Assembly: GCA_019722365.1 (NCBI GenBank)
Contig: JADFUC010000477.1
Location: forward strand, 62,001-126,000
Source of the DNA: Lithospermum erythrorhizon
Lineage: Eukaryota; Streptophyta; Magnoliopsida; Boraginales; Boraginaceae
DNA length: 64,000 nucleotides
Direction: 5' to 3'
The first letter of the stretch is position 1; every line of letters starts with the position of its first letter. This document shows, in pieces, positions 1 to 10,791 of the stretch. The notes beneath the pieces are model-generated. The model saw only the letters and a list, made by a program, of their open reading frames with translations, searched no databases and had not been told where the DNA came from. A program made the translations under genes and the position numbers.

Positions 1-232
1 TACATCAAGTGTGTCATCACCAAATAACTACATGTAACGATCATGGCGACGTCCATCAAGTGCATCACACCATCAAATAACTAGCTATGAACAACATGAT
101 CAATATCCATCAAGTTCATCTCAGCGCACCACCAAATAACTAGCTATGGATAATCACGACAAGATCCATCAAGTGCATCTCAAAAGCAACGGCATCAAAC
201 AACCTGCTATGGATAATCAAGCACTACCGCGA
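1..232. repeat. Imperfect tandem repeat, about 55-65 bp unit
   Basis: About four diverged copies of a unit beginning 'ccatcaagtgcatc' and ending near 'aaataactagctatg' follow each other from the window edge to about 232, so the array may continue outside the window. It lies just beyond the 3' end of the copia element on the minus strand and may belong to that element's tail or LTR; this is inference. Confidence 0.6.
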
Positions 233-239
233 TACCATG

Positions 240-3200
240 TGAGAACGGGAAGCGAAAGCATCAAGAATCATACGGCTTAGTTTGGCCACTAACGGCATTC
301 ACCACATTATCTCTAATCGGGCTTTAAATTTCCATCCCTCAATGTATCAAGAATCCATTCTCTTGTTAATCCTTTAGTAAAAGGAGTCAACAAGATTTCT
401 CTCGACTTCACATTGTCCAAGGTAGAATAACTCCATTTTTCAAGAGTCAAGTTTCAACGACAATTCACGCCTCGATTCGATGTGTCTTTTTCTTCCCATT
501 ATAAATATTATTCTTAGCAACTACAATGGCTCCCTTAGAATCACAATAAAGAGAGACAGTGTTCATTAGTTTCCCACAACGGCACATCTACCAAAGAGTT
601 TCCTAACTAATTCATCTCCTTTGCCCCGCCAAATTAAGAGTAATAATTTCAAACTCCATGGTGGAACGCCGCTATACAAGTTAATAGCGTATCTCCAAAA
701 TATAGCACCTCCACCCACGGTGAATACATAACCACTAGTAGAACCATCTATTAATCCAGCCGATCACAATATCCTTCAAGTAAACATATCGATGCCCTTC
801 TGCCATTTAAGCAAATGGTGAAGGGCATTTCAGTGACTACTACTAGGATTATGAGTATAACGACTCAATCTACTGATTGCATAGGCAATGTCAGGTCGAG
901 TACAATTCATGAGAAACATCACACTACCAATAATTTTATATTATTAGATTTGAGAAACGCTTTCTCCCAAATTTTTGGTCAAGTGTGATTAGGATCATAG
1001 GAGTCCTTAGCAGTAAACAACACTGTGCTAAATTGAATTTCTTCAATACTTTTTCAATATAACGACTCTACTCAAAGAGATACCTCGTAGTTTTTATCAC
1101 TTAACACCTTGGATGTAACATCCGCTTCTCCTAAGTCTTTCATTCAAATCAGGATGACATAAATTCTTAGTTTTATTTACAACATCAAGAGTGTTACCAA
1201 GAATTAACATGTCATCAATATATGATTACACAATCACATTCTATCACTTTAGAATACACACAAGAGTCAGAGTTGTTAACAATGTAACCATTACTCACTA
1301 AAGTGTTATTAAATTTCTCATACCATTGTTTAGGAGCTTGTTTTAGACCATAAAGTGATTTCTTTAGTTTACACACCTTATTCTCTTGACCTTGAATGCT
1401 CCTCAGTTGAGATACATATAAATCTCTCTCCCCTCTAAGTCACCATTCAAGAATGCAATATATCCATCCGTGCACTACTAGATCATGAATAAGGCCGGCT
1501 AAAGCAATTAAGCTCTAATAGTGGCAAATCTTATTAACCGGAGAATAAGTCAGCAATCAATATCTTCTTTTTGGCAAAGCTCTAATCACAAAGTCTCATT
1601 CTAAACCTTTCTATTGTTCATCAGTCTCATCTCTTCTTAAAGATCCATTTACTACTAATAGACTTGCTAATCTTTAAAGTGTATCAACTAGATCCCAAGT
1701 TTGATTTGACACAATAGAATCTAGTTCATTTTTAATGGCTTCCTTCCAAAAATTAACATCAATTGACTTAATTTCTTCATAATAAGTCTTTGGGTCCTCT
1801 TCTATTATGTGAGCGAAACCGGTACCGTATTTAATAAGATCATAAGATTGATTTACGATAGAAAGTTTGAAATAAAAATCATTCGAAGGATTTCTAAATT
1901 CTAAGCTCTCTTTACTCTTTCGGTTCAACAACACGATTGATAGAAGTAGAGCAACTAGCATGCCCATGCTTGTCAATTGGATTAACGTGTAATTCAAACG
2001 CATCAGGAAAGATGAGAACATCCTTATTCAAAGGAAATACATGTTCAAAAGAATTGACATCTGCGGCATCGAGAAATAGATCGATGAGACAATGACATAA
2101 ACACATATGTACTATTAAGACGGCCTGATAGTACACAATCATAGGTCTTAGGTCCAATGTTTGTCTTTTTAGGGTCAGATAACCCTATTTTAAGTAGCGC
2201 GTTCTCAAAAACTCAAGTTAGGAGGATAATCCTTCCAGATTTCATAGGAAGTCTTATCTAATTTCTTATGAGGTACTCGATTAATAATATGACATGCGAA
2301 GGGCTAACCCATACGTTTCATCGAAGGCACGAACTTAGAAGCATAGCATTCATCACATTTTTCAAAGTTTGATTCTTTCGTTCAGCTATCCCATTTTGTT
2401 GAGGTAAGTAGGGAACACTAGTTTCATAGATGGTGCGTTAACCTCACAAAGTCTATTAAAGGAATGGAACCCGTATTTCCCCCTCTAGAATTGGTTCAGG
2501 CAGTTTTAAAAACGATAAATATTTCTTACACTTCATTTTACTTCTCAGTAGATATACTCTAGTATACTTAAACAATCATCAATAAAAGGTGACATAATAA
2601 TATTTACTCCTTTTGCTCACAGTGTTCTTAAAATCACCTAGGCCGGTATGAATTAAGTCAGCGAGAATAGATTGTCAAGGTCACTTTGATTTTTTGGTTT
2701 GCTTTTTCTTAAATTTGGCACCTGCACAAATTGGACATTTAGAGGAATTCATTTTTTCGATAATATGCTTAGGAATTATAGACCAATTACGTCTCCTAAT
2801 CTTCCGTACCGGGCATCTGTGATTCAATAATATACTTGGAAGACTCGTCGATATAAGTAGAAGTAGAACCATTCTTATTAGTGAAAATTGACGATAGGGA
2901 TAAATAGACCGCGGCTAAGATATCCACTCTGCAGATTCTACACTCACGAGAGAGTACAACTTTGTCGACTCAATCTGAGCCAGACAGCTCTGTTGATGAA
3001 ACATCGGGGAGACTAGGTTACGGCCTTGAGGTAGGAACACTCTGAGAACATTGCTAAGAAGCGAAGTGCTCGGAAGGAGTGAGCTTGAGAGACACGCTTC
3101 CATTTACTCGTAATACAGCAGTGGTAGAGTTACCCGTATAGGCAAGCAGTCTCGTATTGACTTCTTGAGAAGTCTTTAAAAAATTCCTTGTTAACCTGAG

Positions 3201-3450
3201 TGTCTAGAAGCGCACATGTCGAGCGCCCCAATCGTTAGCATTGGCAGCCAGATTTGCTTGACAGCTACGGCCTGACATCATCGATTCGGCCGGGTGGGCT
3301 TGATGAGTCTTTGACCCGGCTTGTTTACGAGGTCGGAAGTTGCGTTGATAAGCCTTGTGTCCCGGTTTCCCTTGCTGGATATTTTTGAATCTTAGCGTCG
3401 ATCCCAGAAACTTGTTACGATTAGATTTATTGGACTACCGGTTTTCTGTT
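240..3450 (-). mobile_element. Decayed Ty1/copia retrotransposon (pol remnants)
   Basis: Reading the minus strand from right to left the usual copia order is visible in several frames with stops between: protease-like sequence (about 3350-2890), integrase with a PQQNGIAERKN motif (about 2410-2300), reverse transcriptase start with a 'W.EAI..EL.SI..N.TW.LV' block (about 1780-1690), the SLYGLKQAPKQWYEKF block (about 1385-1310), the YIDDML catalytic motif (about 1223-1205), a TRPDIAYA.SRLSRYTHNPS block (about 915-845), and an RNase H tail with a FTKGL motif (about 400-360). Block order and motifs are diagnostic of copia, where integrase precedes RT. No LTR pair was recognised inside the window. 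The element is broken by frameshifts and stops and cannot be autonomous. Confidence 0.88.
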
Positions 3451-6400
3451 TTATTTTGGCGCACCGCCCGAACACGTGACATTAGAAGGACCAGCGGAAA
3501 GGAGCACCTGTTTCAACCCAGTTAGCGTTAGTAGAAAAGTGTGGTGTCGCCCCTATCGGTCTTATGCTTTCTAACGGTTTTACTCACCGGTTCTCATGCT
3601 TTGACGTCGGCTCTTGGAGGGGCATGTCTGCTTCTTATGTGAGAGGCGGTTTACGTATTCACTCCGGGGAAGGGGAATTTTTCAGGCAGAATATTAGCGG
3701 GAAAACTTGTCCCAACAGCCGCCGTTTGTAACATCGGTCTTAGAGTTCGAATGTGAACACAGTGCGTAATTGGTTTCCATCGACCATCTTAAACCCAATC
3801 ACTTTCCAACCACATACTTCTTTTTGACATCATCGGCCCGTATTCTTCTCACAGAGCTTCAGGATAGTCTTACTTGATTTGTGAATCATGAAGACGTCAA
3901 ACAGCTTAAAGCATCAACCATATGGTTCAGAATGTGATATCTAGCAGTTTTGTTGTCCTTTTCATATTTGACAACATCATCTCCATTCTTTTTAACCAAA
4001 GGAGGAATAGGAGGAGTTTTTTCAATAGAACCCGTAGCGAGTAGGACGGATGTATCATTAAAAAGTACATAATCAATCTCACTTTGTTCGAAGAACATTA
4101 ATACTAAAGTTAAATATAACATAATTCATCTAAAGGCTCTAACTTAGACAAATATGAACGCGAATTACTACCACTGGAAGATATTTTTATACACTAATAT
4201 AAAGCTTTCAAATTGTAGGAATAATTATCTAAAACAGTGATAACAATGAATAATATAACTGAAAATGGGACTTAGAAATGATAAACTGGAAAAGACTTAT
4301 CGGTTTAGAAAATGTTGCGTCGTGCTATAAACGAGCCACTGCCTTGAAAGCTTTATCGACATGACTCGGTGGTAAATCGTCTTTCTCGAAAGGTACAAAG
4401 GATTAACATGTGATCGCTTGACAGAATCCCACTTTCATGGCGTCGACTTTGGAGCGCAGCATTCTTTGCAAAATAGAAAGAAATATTTTATTTTTTAATG
4501 AAGAAAACAATTGTTTGTTTTGTTTTAGTTCGGTTTTTTTTTTACTCAAGCGTTTGGTATGCGGTGGGCGTAGTAAAAAAAGCGTTCGATTATGGCGTAT
4601 AAACGGGGAATTGCAACAGATATTATTGTTAGGAGAGAAAAATGGGGGGAGGAGGAGTGGCCCAAACTTCGATCGCAAAATTAGGCTAGCTCGCGGGATA
4701 TCGCTAAATCCCGGCCGAGCCCGGCCGGGAGAAGCGGCTTGTATGAGGGAAGCATATTTAATAGTACATAGCCTTGAGTCAATTGAACTAGGGAGGATGT
4801 TGATAACTTAAATAATCATCACCATCCCACCGATGTGGGATATGGGTAACATGCAATTTGGCATGAGCCTTTGTTCAACAAAACATAAATGATTGATTTT
4901 ATATGTTTCTTGTCAGTACATTTTATGATGTGATGCATGGTTCAAACAAAGCAAGATGAATATCGTGTTGATATATGGATGAAAAAGAAATGAAATGAAT
5001 TTAGACATGTCTATCATCTTAGTTCATTCTATGTTAAAATGAATCCCTTTTACATTTTTACACCCATACAAATACATATCCAATCGAGGGCATGAAAGTA
5101 AAATACCTTAAATATGTTGAAAATATCGGAAGCCCGTGTGTATCTGATCTTATGCTAGGTAAGTTCTTACTAGGCGTGGGCACATGCGATAATCTGCAAC
5201 CCGTAGCAAGGCTATCTACTCAACGTGCGTGTAGTGTTAATGAGTTGGATAAAAACACATATGATAAAGGATAATGTTATTTTAATCTTGGCTAAATTTC
5301 ATCTAGCCACCTGAATTTTTACAAACATTTCACACAATCACCTAAAGTTTTGAATATTTCAAATAGGCATTTAGAATTTATTTTTAACACTTAAACTTCT
5401 AAAAATCAGATTTTTGAGTTGTTGACTTTCATTTTACTTCTAACTAGTCCTCAACCCAATGGCAAGTTAGTCATAATAAAAGTTATTTTAATCTTGCATG
5501 TCAACGTTAGTCACCTCGGGTCGATGATGATGGTCAACCAACTGATTAATTCGGACTAATTCCAATGATCCACCGGTTAACTTTTAAGAAAGTTAGCATG
5601 AGTTAGCATCATATTAATGTTAGCACATGATCAAATTCATGTCCACTCATGTTTATACCCATATTCCAATCAATCACTCATGAATATTTTGATGTCATTC
5701 GCTCATTAATGATCTTAATAAGTTGGTCACTTTAACAAAAACCGTACAACTTGTCATTAAGTGTATAGTTAAGTACCCATGTGTCAGGCACATGACTTTA
5801 AGCAAGGCCATTATGGTCATTTCACATATAAAAAAATATGAAAAAAGGAAAATTCTTGTGGTAAATAATCCGGTGTTGAAAATAGCGTAAAAATCTGCGG
5901 TAGATTAAATACCGCATTAAAAGGTGAGCGAGGATATCTTGTATTTTATCGCTTTATCTTTTTGTTTGTAATATTTGAATTAGTGTAGAATTATCTATTA
6001 GGATAGGAGATTATCAACACAGGTGAGATTGGAGAGAAGAGCTACGGTTAGGTGTGATCACAGGTTCGTAATTTTCGATTAATCTTAATATGTCTTTCGA
6101 TTTGATGTAAAATTGGTGAGATAATTGAAGAAATGGTCTCGATACTTGTCCAGTTGTAATTTGGTCCACGTCAGTAAGTAGTAGTTTAGTCCACGAAAAT
6201 GGCGCAAAGTTGTGGCACAATTACCGTAACATTTTCGATAAATCGACCCTTAGGATTCTTGCTTTGGTCACGTAAAGTAAGCGCGAAGTTGCCTTTTAAT
6301 TACAAAATAACATCTCATTTAATCTTGGGATGTGAAGATTTTAGCGAGAAGCGTTAGTTTGGGGCTTAACATCGCTTTTATGCTGACATTAAACTGCGGC

Positions 6401-6853
6401 GACATTATTAAGGAATGAAAGTGCGGCGATCTGTGGGGACCCGTTTCACTAATTACTCTAAAATTGGTACACGTTGCTAAAATATATCGTTATAAGATGG
6501 TACAATTTTAAAAAAAAAAAAAAAAAGTGTCTGAAAGTTATTACATGCGCGCAATTAGTATGTGTGCTCGAAATTTGAGCAATTAGATGCAGTTCACACA
6601 AAGGTATAAATAAGCTTATATAATTGGCGTTATTGATTTTTTTTTGAAAATGGTACGTATTGTCTAAATGTATGAAAAAAATATATTTTAAAATGGTATA
6701 ATTTGTATTTTTTATCGTTAAAGTATTAATGAGCAATCTTGTGAAAGCGATAAATTTTCAAGATAATGAAAGTATTGAAAACGGAATATGACATTTAGTT
6801 GCTCCAATAAACTCATTGTAATAAACTCGTTGTACACGCGAGGGCTTTCTCCA
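3451..6853. other. Intergenic, no gene recognised
   Basis: AT-rich DNA with no convincing coding exon on either strand. 3451-3800 may hold decayed gag sequence of the copia element to its left. About 5850-6440 has repeated 'gcgg' sites near both ends ('tgcggtagattaaataccgc', 'ctgcggcgacattatt'), a style seen in non-autonomous CACTA-type transposons, but exact ends were not found. A poly-A run sits near 6510-6526. Confidence 0.5.
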
Positions 6854-6861
6854 TATAAATA
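6854..6861 (+). promoter_or_regulatory. TATA box of the WAT1-related gene
   Basis: TATAAATA lies 102 bp before the start codon at 6963, followed by a CT-rich stretch (about 6893-6908) typical of plant transcription starts. Distance and composition suit a core promoter; the start site itself is inferred. Confidence 0.55.
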
Positions 6862-6962
6862 ATCACACATATGTTGTATCTGAGCATCTATCACTCCCTC
6901 TCTCTCAAAACAACACTATCTACCTCTAGTTAACTTCCAGAAAGATTGAACAATACAAACAA

Positions 6963-9900
6963 ATGGACAAACCCATAATAGTAATGATATTTTTGCAGTT
7001 CATATATGCAACTGTAACTATATCTTCTAGGAATGCATTTTTACAAGGAGTTAGCCCTCGAGTTTTTGTTGTATACAGACAAGCCATGGCTACTTTAATA
7101 ATCTCTCCGGTAGCATTCATTTCAAGGTAACTCATCATCTCATTCTCAAAACTCAAAATTTGACTTCTTAGGATGGAGCTGAGGGAGTAAAAGTACCCCC
7201 TCCTTCCCATTAACATTGTTGTATATTTTCACATTTGTTTCATTTCTCATAACTTGTTTATATTTATTTTAGAAAATATATCATTTTAATTAGTATTAAA
7301 ATGTTATTTATTAAATTTGTTGAAAAAGTAAAAACTAGTTAATATTCATGGGATGGAAGAAGTAGTTCATATACTAGGTGTAGATGACTAGGTTCAAACT
7401 AAACTTCCCAGCCAGGACACAAAATATATAACAAAGATTGCTTAATGTGGAGTTGAGATTTCACCATGTTTAATGTATGTATTGATACCCTATTACTCCG
7501 TATTATATATCTATCCCACATACATAATTAAAGGTTAACCATAGGCAAATTTAAGCTACGACTCACTCCAAGCAAATGTATTTTCCACAAAAATTCATGC
7601 AAGCCCAAATTGGAGAACTCATTTATTCTTGCTTAGCTTGTAACATATACTACCTGTCATATTAAAGATTGTCGACACCAAATTTGTGTTCATCTTGAGC
7701 TTTGGCCTTAAATATATTTGTTTGTGTTATATAATATCTTATAAAAATATATATCGATAGAAAGAGTTTGAAATGTAATTTTAGATTGATATAGTTTTCA
7801 TCAATTCACAATCTGAGCAAAATATACATGGTGAAATTAGAATAAGCAAAAAGTCGAAGTGGGCCGATGCTAATAAGAGATGGAAGGAGACTACTAAGAA
7901 TATATAGCAATAAATATATTATTATATTATTGTATTATTCCAAGTGCAGGAAGAGAACAGGTAACAGTTGTCAACTAGGATGGAGGGCTTTCTGGTTAAT
8001 CTTCTCGGCCTCTCTTATTGGGTAAATATTTGCTTTTTAAACTTTTCTCCTTAATTGGGTAAATATTTGCTAGTGATGTGGTGGTTGCACTAACAATCAT
8101 CCATGACAGTTTTAATAGCATGTTAGGGTGGTACAACTCCACAGGACTCAGTTGAAAGGGGCCTCAAATATTACTCAACGATTATATAGTTATATATAAG
8201 TAACTAAACCCAAATAAAAACGGAAAGACAACCTCGAGTACATGCTTAATTATTTGTATGTATCTCTTTTAAAATTTAATTTGTTTGTGCATTTATTATA
8301 CTCCGTATTATATTGGACGTGTTATACATTGTGCAGTGTTACACTTTACCAGAATGTGTATTTTGAGGGCCTCTTCTTAGCTTCTTCATCAATTGCAAGT
8401 GCCATGGCTAACGTTGTCCCTGCCGTCACTTTTGTAATTGCATATATTGTCGGGTAATTTGCTTCTTATTCAACTCATTTCAAGAGTTGTTATGAGTAAT
8501 AATTTTATGAATTATCGATTTAGAGATCAGTTTATGTACTATCCGATCCATCCAGATTTTGATAAAATATAAGCATATTAACATAATACTTGTATACGTC
8601 TTGTTATCTAGATTAAAGTTATGAAGGCCAACTAACGCCTCAAATTTTGTTAAATTGGAACATCAAAAACAATTTGGCAATCTTTACACGGCGATGGGTT
8701 TTTTTTAATATCAAAATGTAATTTATTACTTATATATACACTATGGTATGTGTTTGATTTGGGTTGATTAATGTCTTATTCAGATTTGAGAAAGTAAACA
8801 GGAGCTTGAGAAGTATGGCCAAGATCCTTGGAACAGTAATCTGTGTTAGTGGGGCTATAGGAATGTCACTATACAAGGGCCCAAAGCTGCTCAATATGGA
8901 CCTTATTCCAAAAAACTCCCTTTTACTAAATACTGGAAACTATAATGACATATGGTTGCTTGGTTGTTTATTACTCTTTGGAAGCTCTTGTGCATGGTCA
9001 CTTTGGCTCATTCTACAGGTACCAACAAGCCATATGATGGGTTATTTTAGATTGGATATATCTTAAGCAAAATTTAATTAGAATTATGAAAATCGAACAA
9101 GAAGTTAACTGTGTTTGTTCACAACAGGTTCCAATATCTGCTTCATACCCTGACAATCTATCTTCAACAGCTTGGATATGTTTCTTGGCAACATTACAAT
9201 CTGCAGCTCTCACATTATTCTTAGAACCAGATTTGAATGCTTGGAAATTGGATTCAGGAGTGGAGTTCTTTTCCTGCCTCTATGCTGTAAGAAAACTCTA
9301 CAAGTAAATTACATGGGACTACCAACTTAAAAATATTAGAAACATGACATACTTGTATAACGAGGGAATCGATATTAACATTTCAAAAAGTGGAGTATTT
9401 TCAAAAAAATATTTGGAATGAATTTCGAAGTATAAGTTCATCTAAACATCAATATTTGGAGTGTCAAAACCACTAAGGCTTAGTTTTATATACAGGCCTT
9501 GGGGTCAGCAATCTCCTTCTTTGGTCAAGCCTGGTGCATATCAAGAAGAGGCCCTCTTTTTTCAGCAACTTTTAGTCCTCTAAACACAGTGATTGCCACC
9601 ATCTTGGCACCTTTGATATATAATGAAAAGGTCTATCTAGGAGGGTAAGTCTAACTCAACACCGCAATTTAATGAGCCCCTTTCTCCCATTTAACTTGTT
9701 TGATATGTTGCATCTTGTTTTATTTGATTAATTTATTTGTTTGATTTCAGGTTGATTGGTGCAGTTGCTGTGATATTTGGATTATACATTGTGTTATGGG
9801 GCAAAGCAAAAGACATTTATGTGAGCAAAGAAGACAACTTACATAACAATCCAACTGAGACAGTATTGATTAAGGATGGCTTATTGGATGTAACAAGTTT

Positions 9901-10012
9901 AAAAGTAGATTTAGAGCAGCCCCTTTTGTTGGATACCAAGGAAAGCTCAGATATCATGAGTTGCAGAGTAGATTTAGAGCAACAACTCTTCTCAGAGGAT
10001 TCAAACAAATAA
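6963..10012 (+). CDS. WAT1-related protein (EamA/DMT transporter), 7 exons
   Basis: A polytopic membrane transporter of the plant UMAMIT/WAT1 branch of the drug/metabolite transporter superfamily; family members move amino acids or auxin across the plasma membrane or tonoplast. Exons by splice site and frame: 6963-7126, 7950-8021, 8337-8453, 8784-9018, 9128-9286, 9496-9644, 9751-10012, giving 385 residues, the usual family length. The N-terminal EamA half begins at residue 1 (QFIYATVTISSRNAFLQG) and includes the family pattern R.VFVVYRQA; the second half includes CLYA, ALGSAISFFGQAW and the SPLNTVIATILAP segment, ending in a last membrane helix at about residues 300-317. The start has no in-frame competitor and follows a TATA box by about 100 bp. 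The hydrophilic tail carries a 21-codon duplication (VDLEQPLLL at 351-359, VDLEQQLF at 372-379). Substrate and exact subfamily cannot be told. No damage is seen, so the gene is probably functional. Confidence 0.93.
7194..7363. mobile_element. Stowaway-like MITE in intron 1 of the WAT1-related gene
   Basis: The left end 'taccccctccttcccattaac' and the reverse complement of the right end ('tacttcttccatcccatgaatattaac') are similar terminal inverted repeats about 20-25 bp long, with TA at the outer edges as expected for Tc1/mariner-type Stowaway elements. The element is about 170 bp, AT-rich and non-coding, and lies wholly in the intron. Confidence 0.6.
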
Positions 10013-10359
10013 CTATCTTGTTATGCACCATGTCATATTAATAATATGTATGATAAGGTATCTTGAGAACTCAAATGTCCATTAATTGTTTTTCCCTTGT
10101 CAATTAAATAACAATCTTATATGTATATTAAAGCAAGCTCTCTCAATATTATTAAAAAACGAAATGAACTCATTCTAATTAAAAATAGAGAGGCTAATTT
10201 TGAGAAAATTGTGGATGGAGCAATCATTTCACATTCTTGCTTGAAAGCATGGCATCTTAGAAACGTCAGAATACTAGTTCTATTATTGCCTTACTAATCA
10301 AACATTGCTAAAATCCAATTGTTCACTGAAAATAATGAATGATGCAGAAGAAGAATTAA
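10013..10359. other. Short spacer, 3' region of the WAT1-related gene
   Basis: AT-rich, non-coding. It should hold the 3' UTR and poly(A) site of the upstream plus-strand gene and the tail of the minus-strand COX6B relic, so the two are convergent. Confidence 0.5.
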
Positions 10360-10521
10360 TTAGAGAGAACCATTGAAAGTCCCATTCTCCCTCTGTTCAT
10401 TCCACCTGTCAACCTGCAAAATGTTGCGAGAATTAAAATTTCTGCATTCTGCGTTCAGAATCTCATACATAAGTATATTCACACATACAGAGTAGGTGTA
10501 GTTCACTAAGGCATAGAATAC

Positions 10522-10655
10522 GGATCAATTATATGGCAAGCATAAAGTTAACGCACATCTCCCTCTGCTAACTTCAATTACGTAGAATGTTAGTGGATCA
10601 ATTATATGGCAGGCAGAGAGTTTGCGAACATGGATCAATTACATAGAATGTGCCA
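10522..10655. repeat. Three short repeats inside the COX6B relic intron
   Basis: 'ggatcaattatatggca' occurs at 10522 and 10595, and a diverged copy 'ggatcaattacatagaatg' at 10632; 'ttacgtagaatg' near 10579 and 'ttacatagaatg' near 10639 also repeat. This patchwork occupies the place where the missing exon would be expected. Confidence 0.65.
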
Positions 10656-10665
10656 TACACTGGAG

Positions 10666-10699
10666 AAATCGTCTTGATGGGAGGCCATCAAGACGATTT
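10666..10699. repeat. Perfect 15-bp inverted repeat with 4-base loop
   Basis: The arms at 10666-10680 and 10685-10699 are exact reverse complements separated by 'gagg'. On the minus strand the hairpin begins three bases inside the intron, right after the donor GT of the COX6B exon. It could form a stable RNA stem if transcribed. Confidence 0.85.
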
Positions 10700-10791
10700 T
10701 ACCTGTGGAACTGGATGTAACGGGTGAAACAATGTCTTGCCTGGTTAGTAGTTGGGAAATGGAAATCAACTGGTGCAGTCCTCAGTTCAAT

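Larger units (their letters stand above)
10360..10791 (-). pseudogene. COX6B relic: two exons, middle exon missing
   Basis: Two minus-strand exons encode conserved parts of cytochrome c oxidase subunit 6b, an intermembrane-space subunit of mitochondrial complex IV. The upstream exon (10703-10791) starts after an AG acceptor and reads IELRTAPVDFHFP, then TTNQARHCFTRYIQFHR, ending at a GT donor; it holds the first cysteine of the twin CX9C fold. The last exon (10360-10413) reads VDRWNEQRENGTFNGSL and a stop. Between them the family needs a segment with the other three cysteines, but the 289 bp there show no such exon in any frame, and no N-terminal exon was found up to 11.4 kb. The splice sites and reading frames of both exons are intact. 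I infer a truncated, internally deleted gene copy. A very diverged or misassembled middle exon is the alternative. Confidence 0.8.

Noticed and set aside
1912..2157. Minus-strand 81-codon frame as a small gene
   Set aside because: It lies inside decayed copia sequence between the RT and integrase blocks and has no family features.
4437..4811. Plus-strand 124-codon frame with a GC-rich end
   Set aside because: Overlaps an equally open minus frame, no recognisable protein, composition shifts mid-frame; probably accidental.
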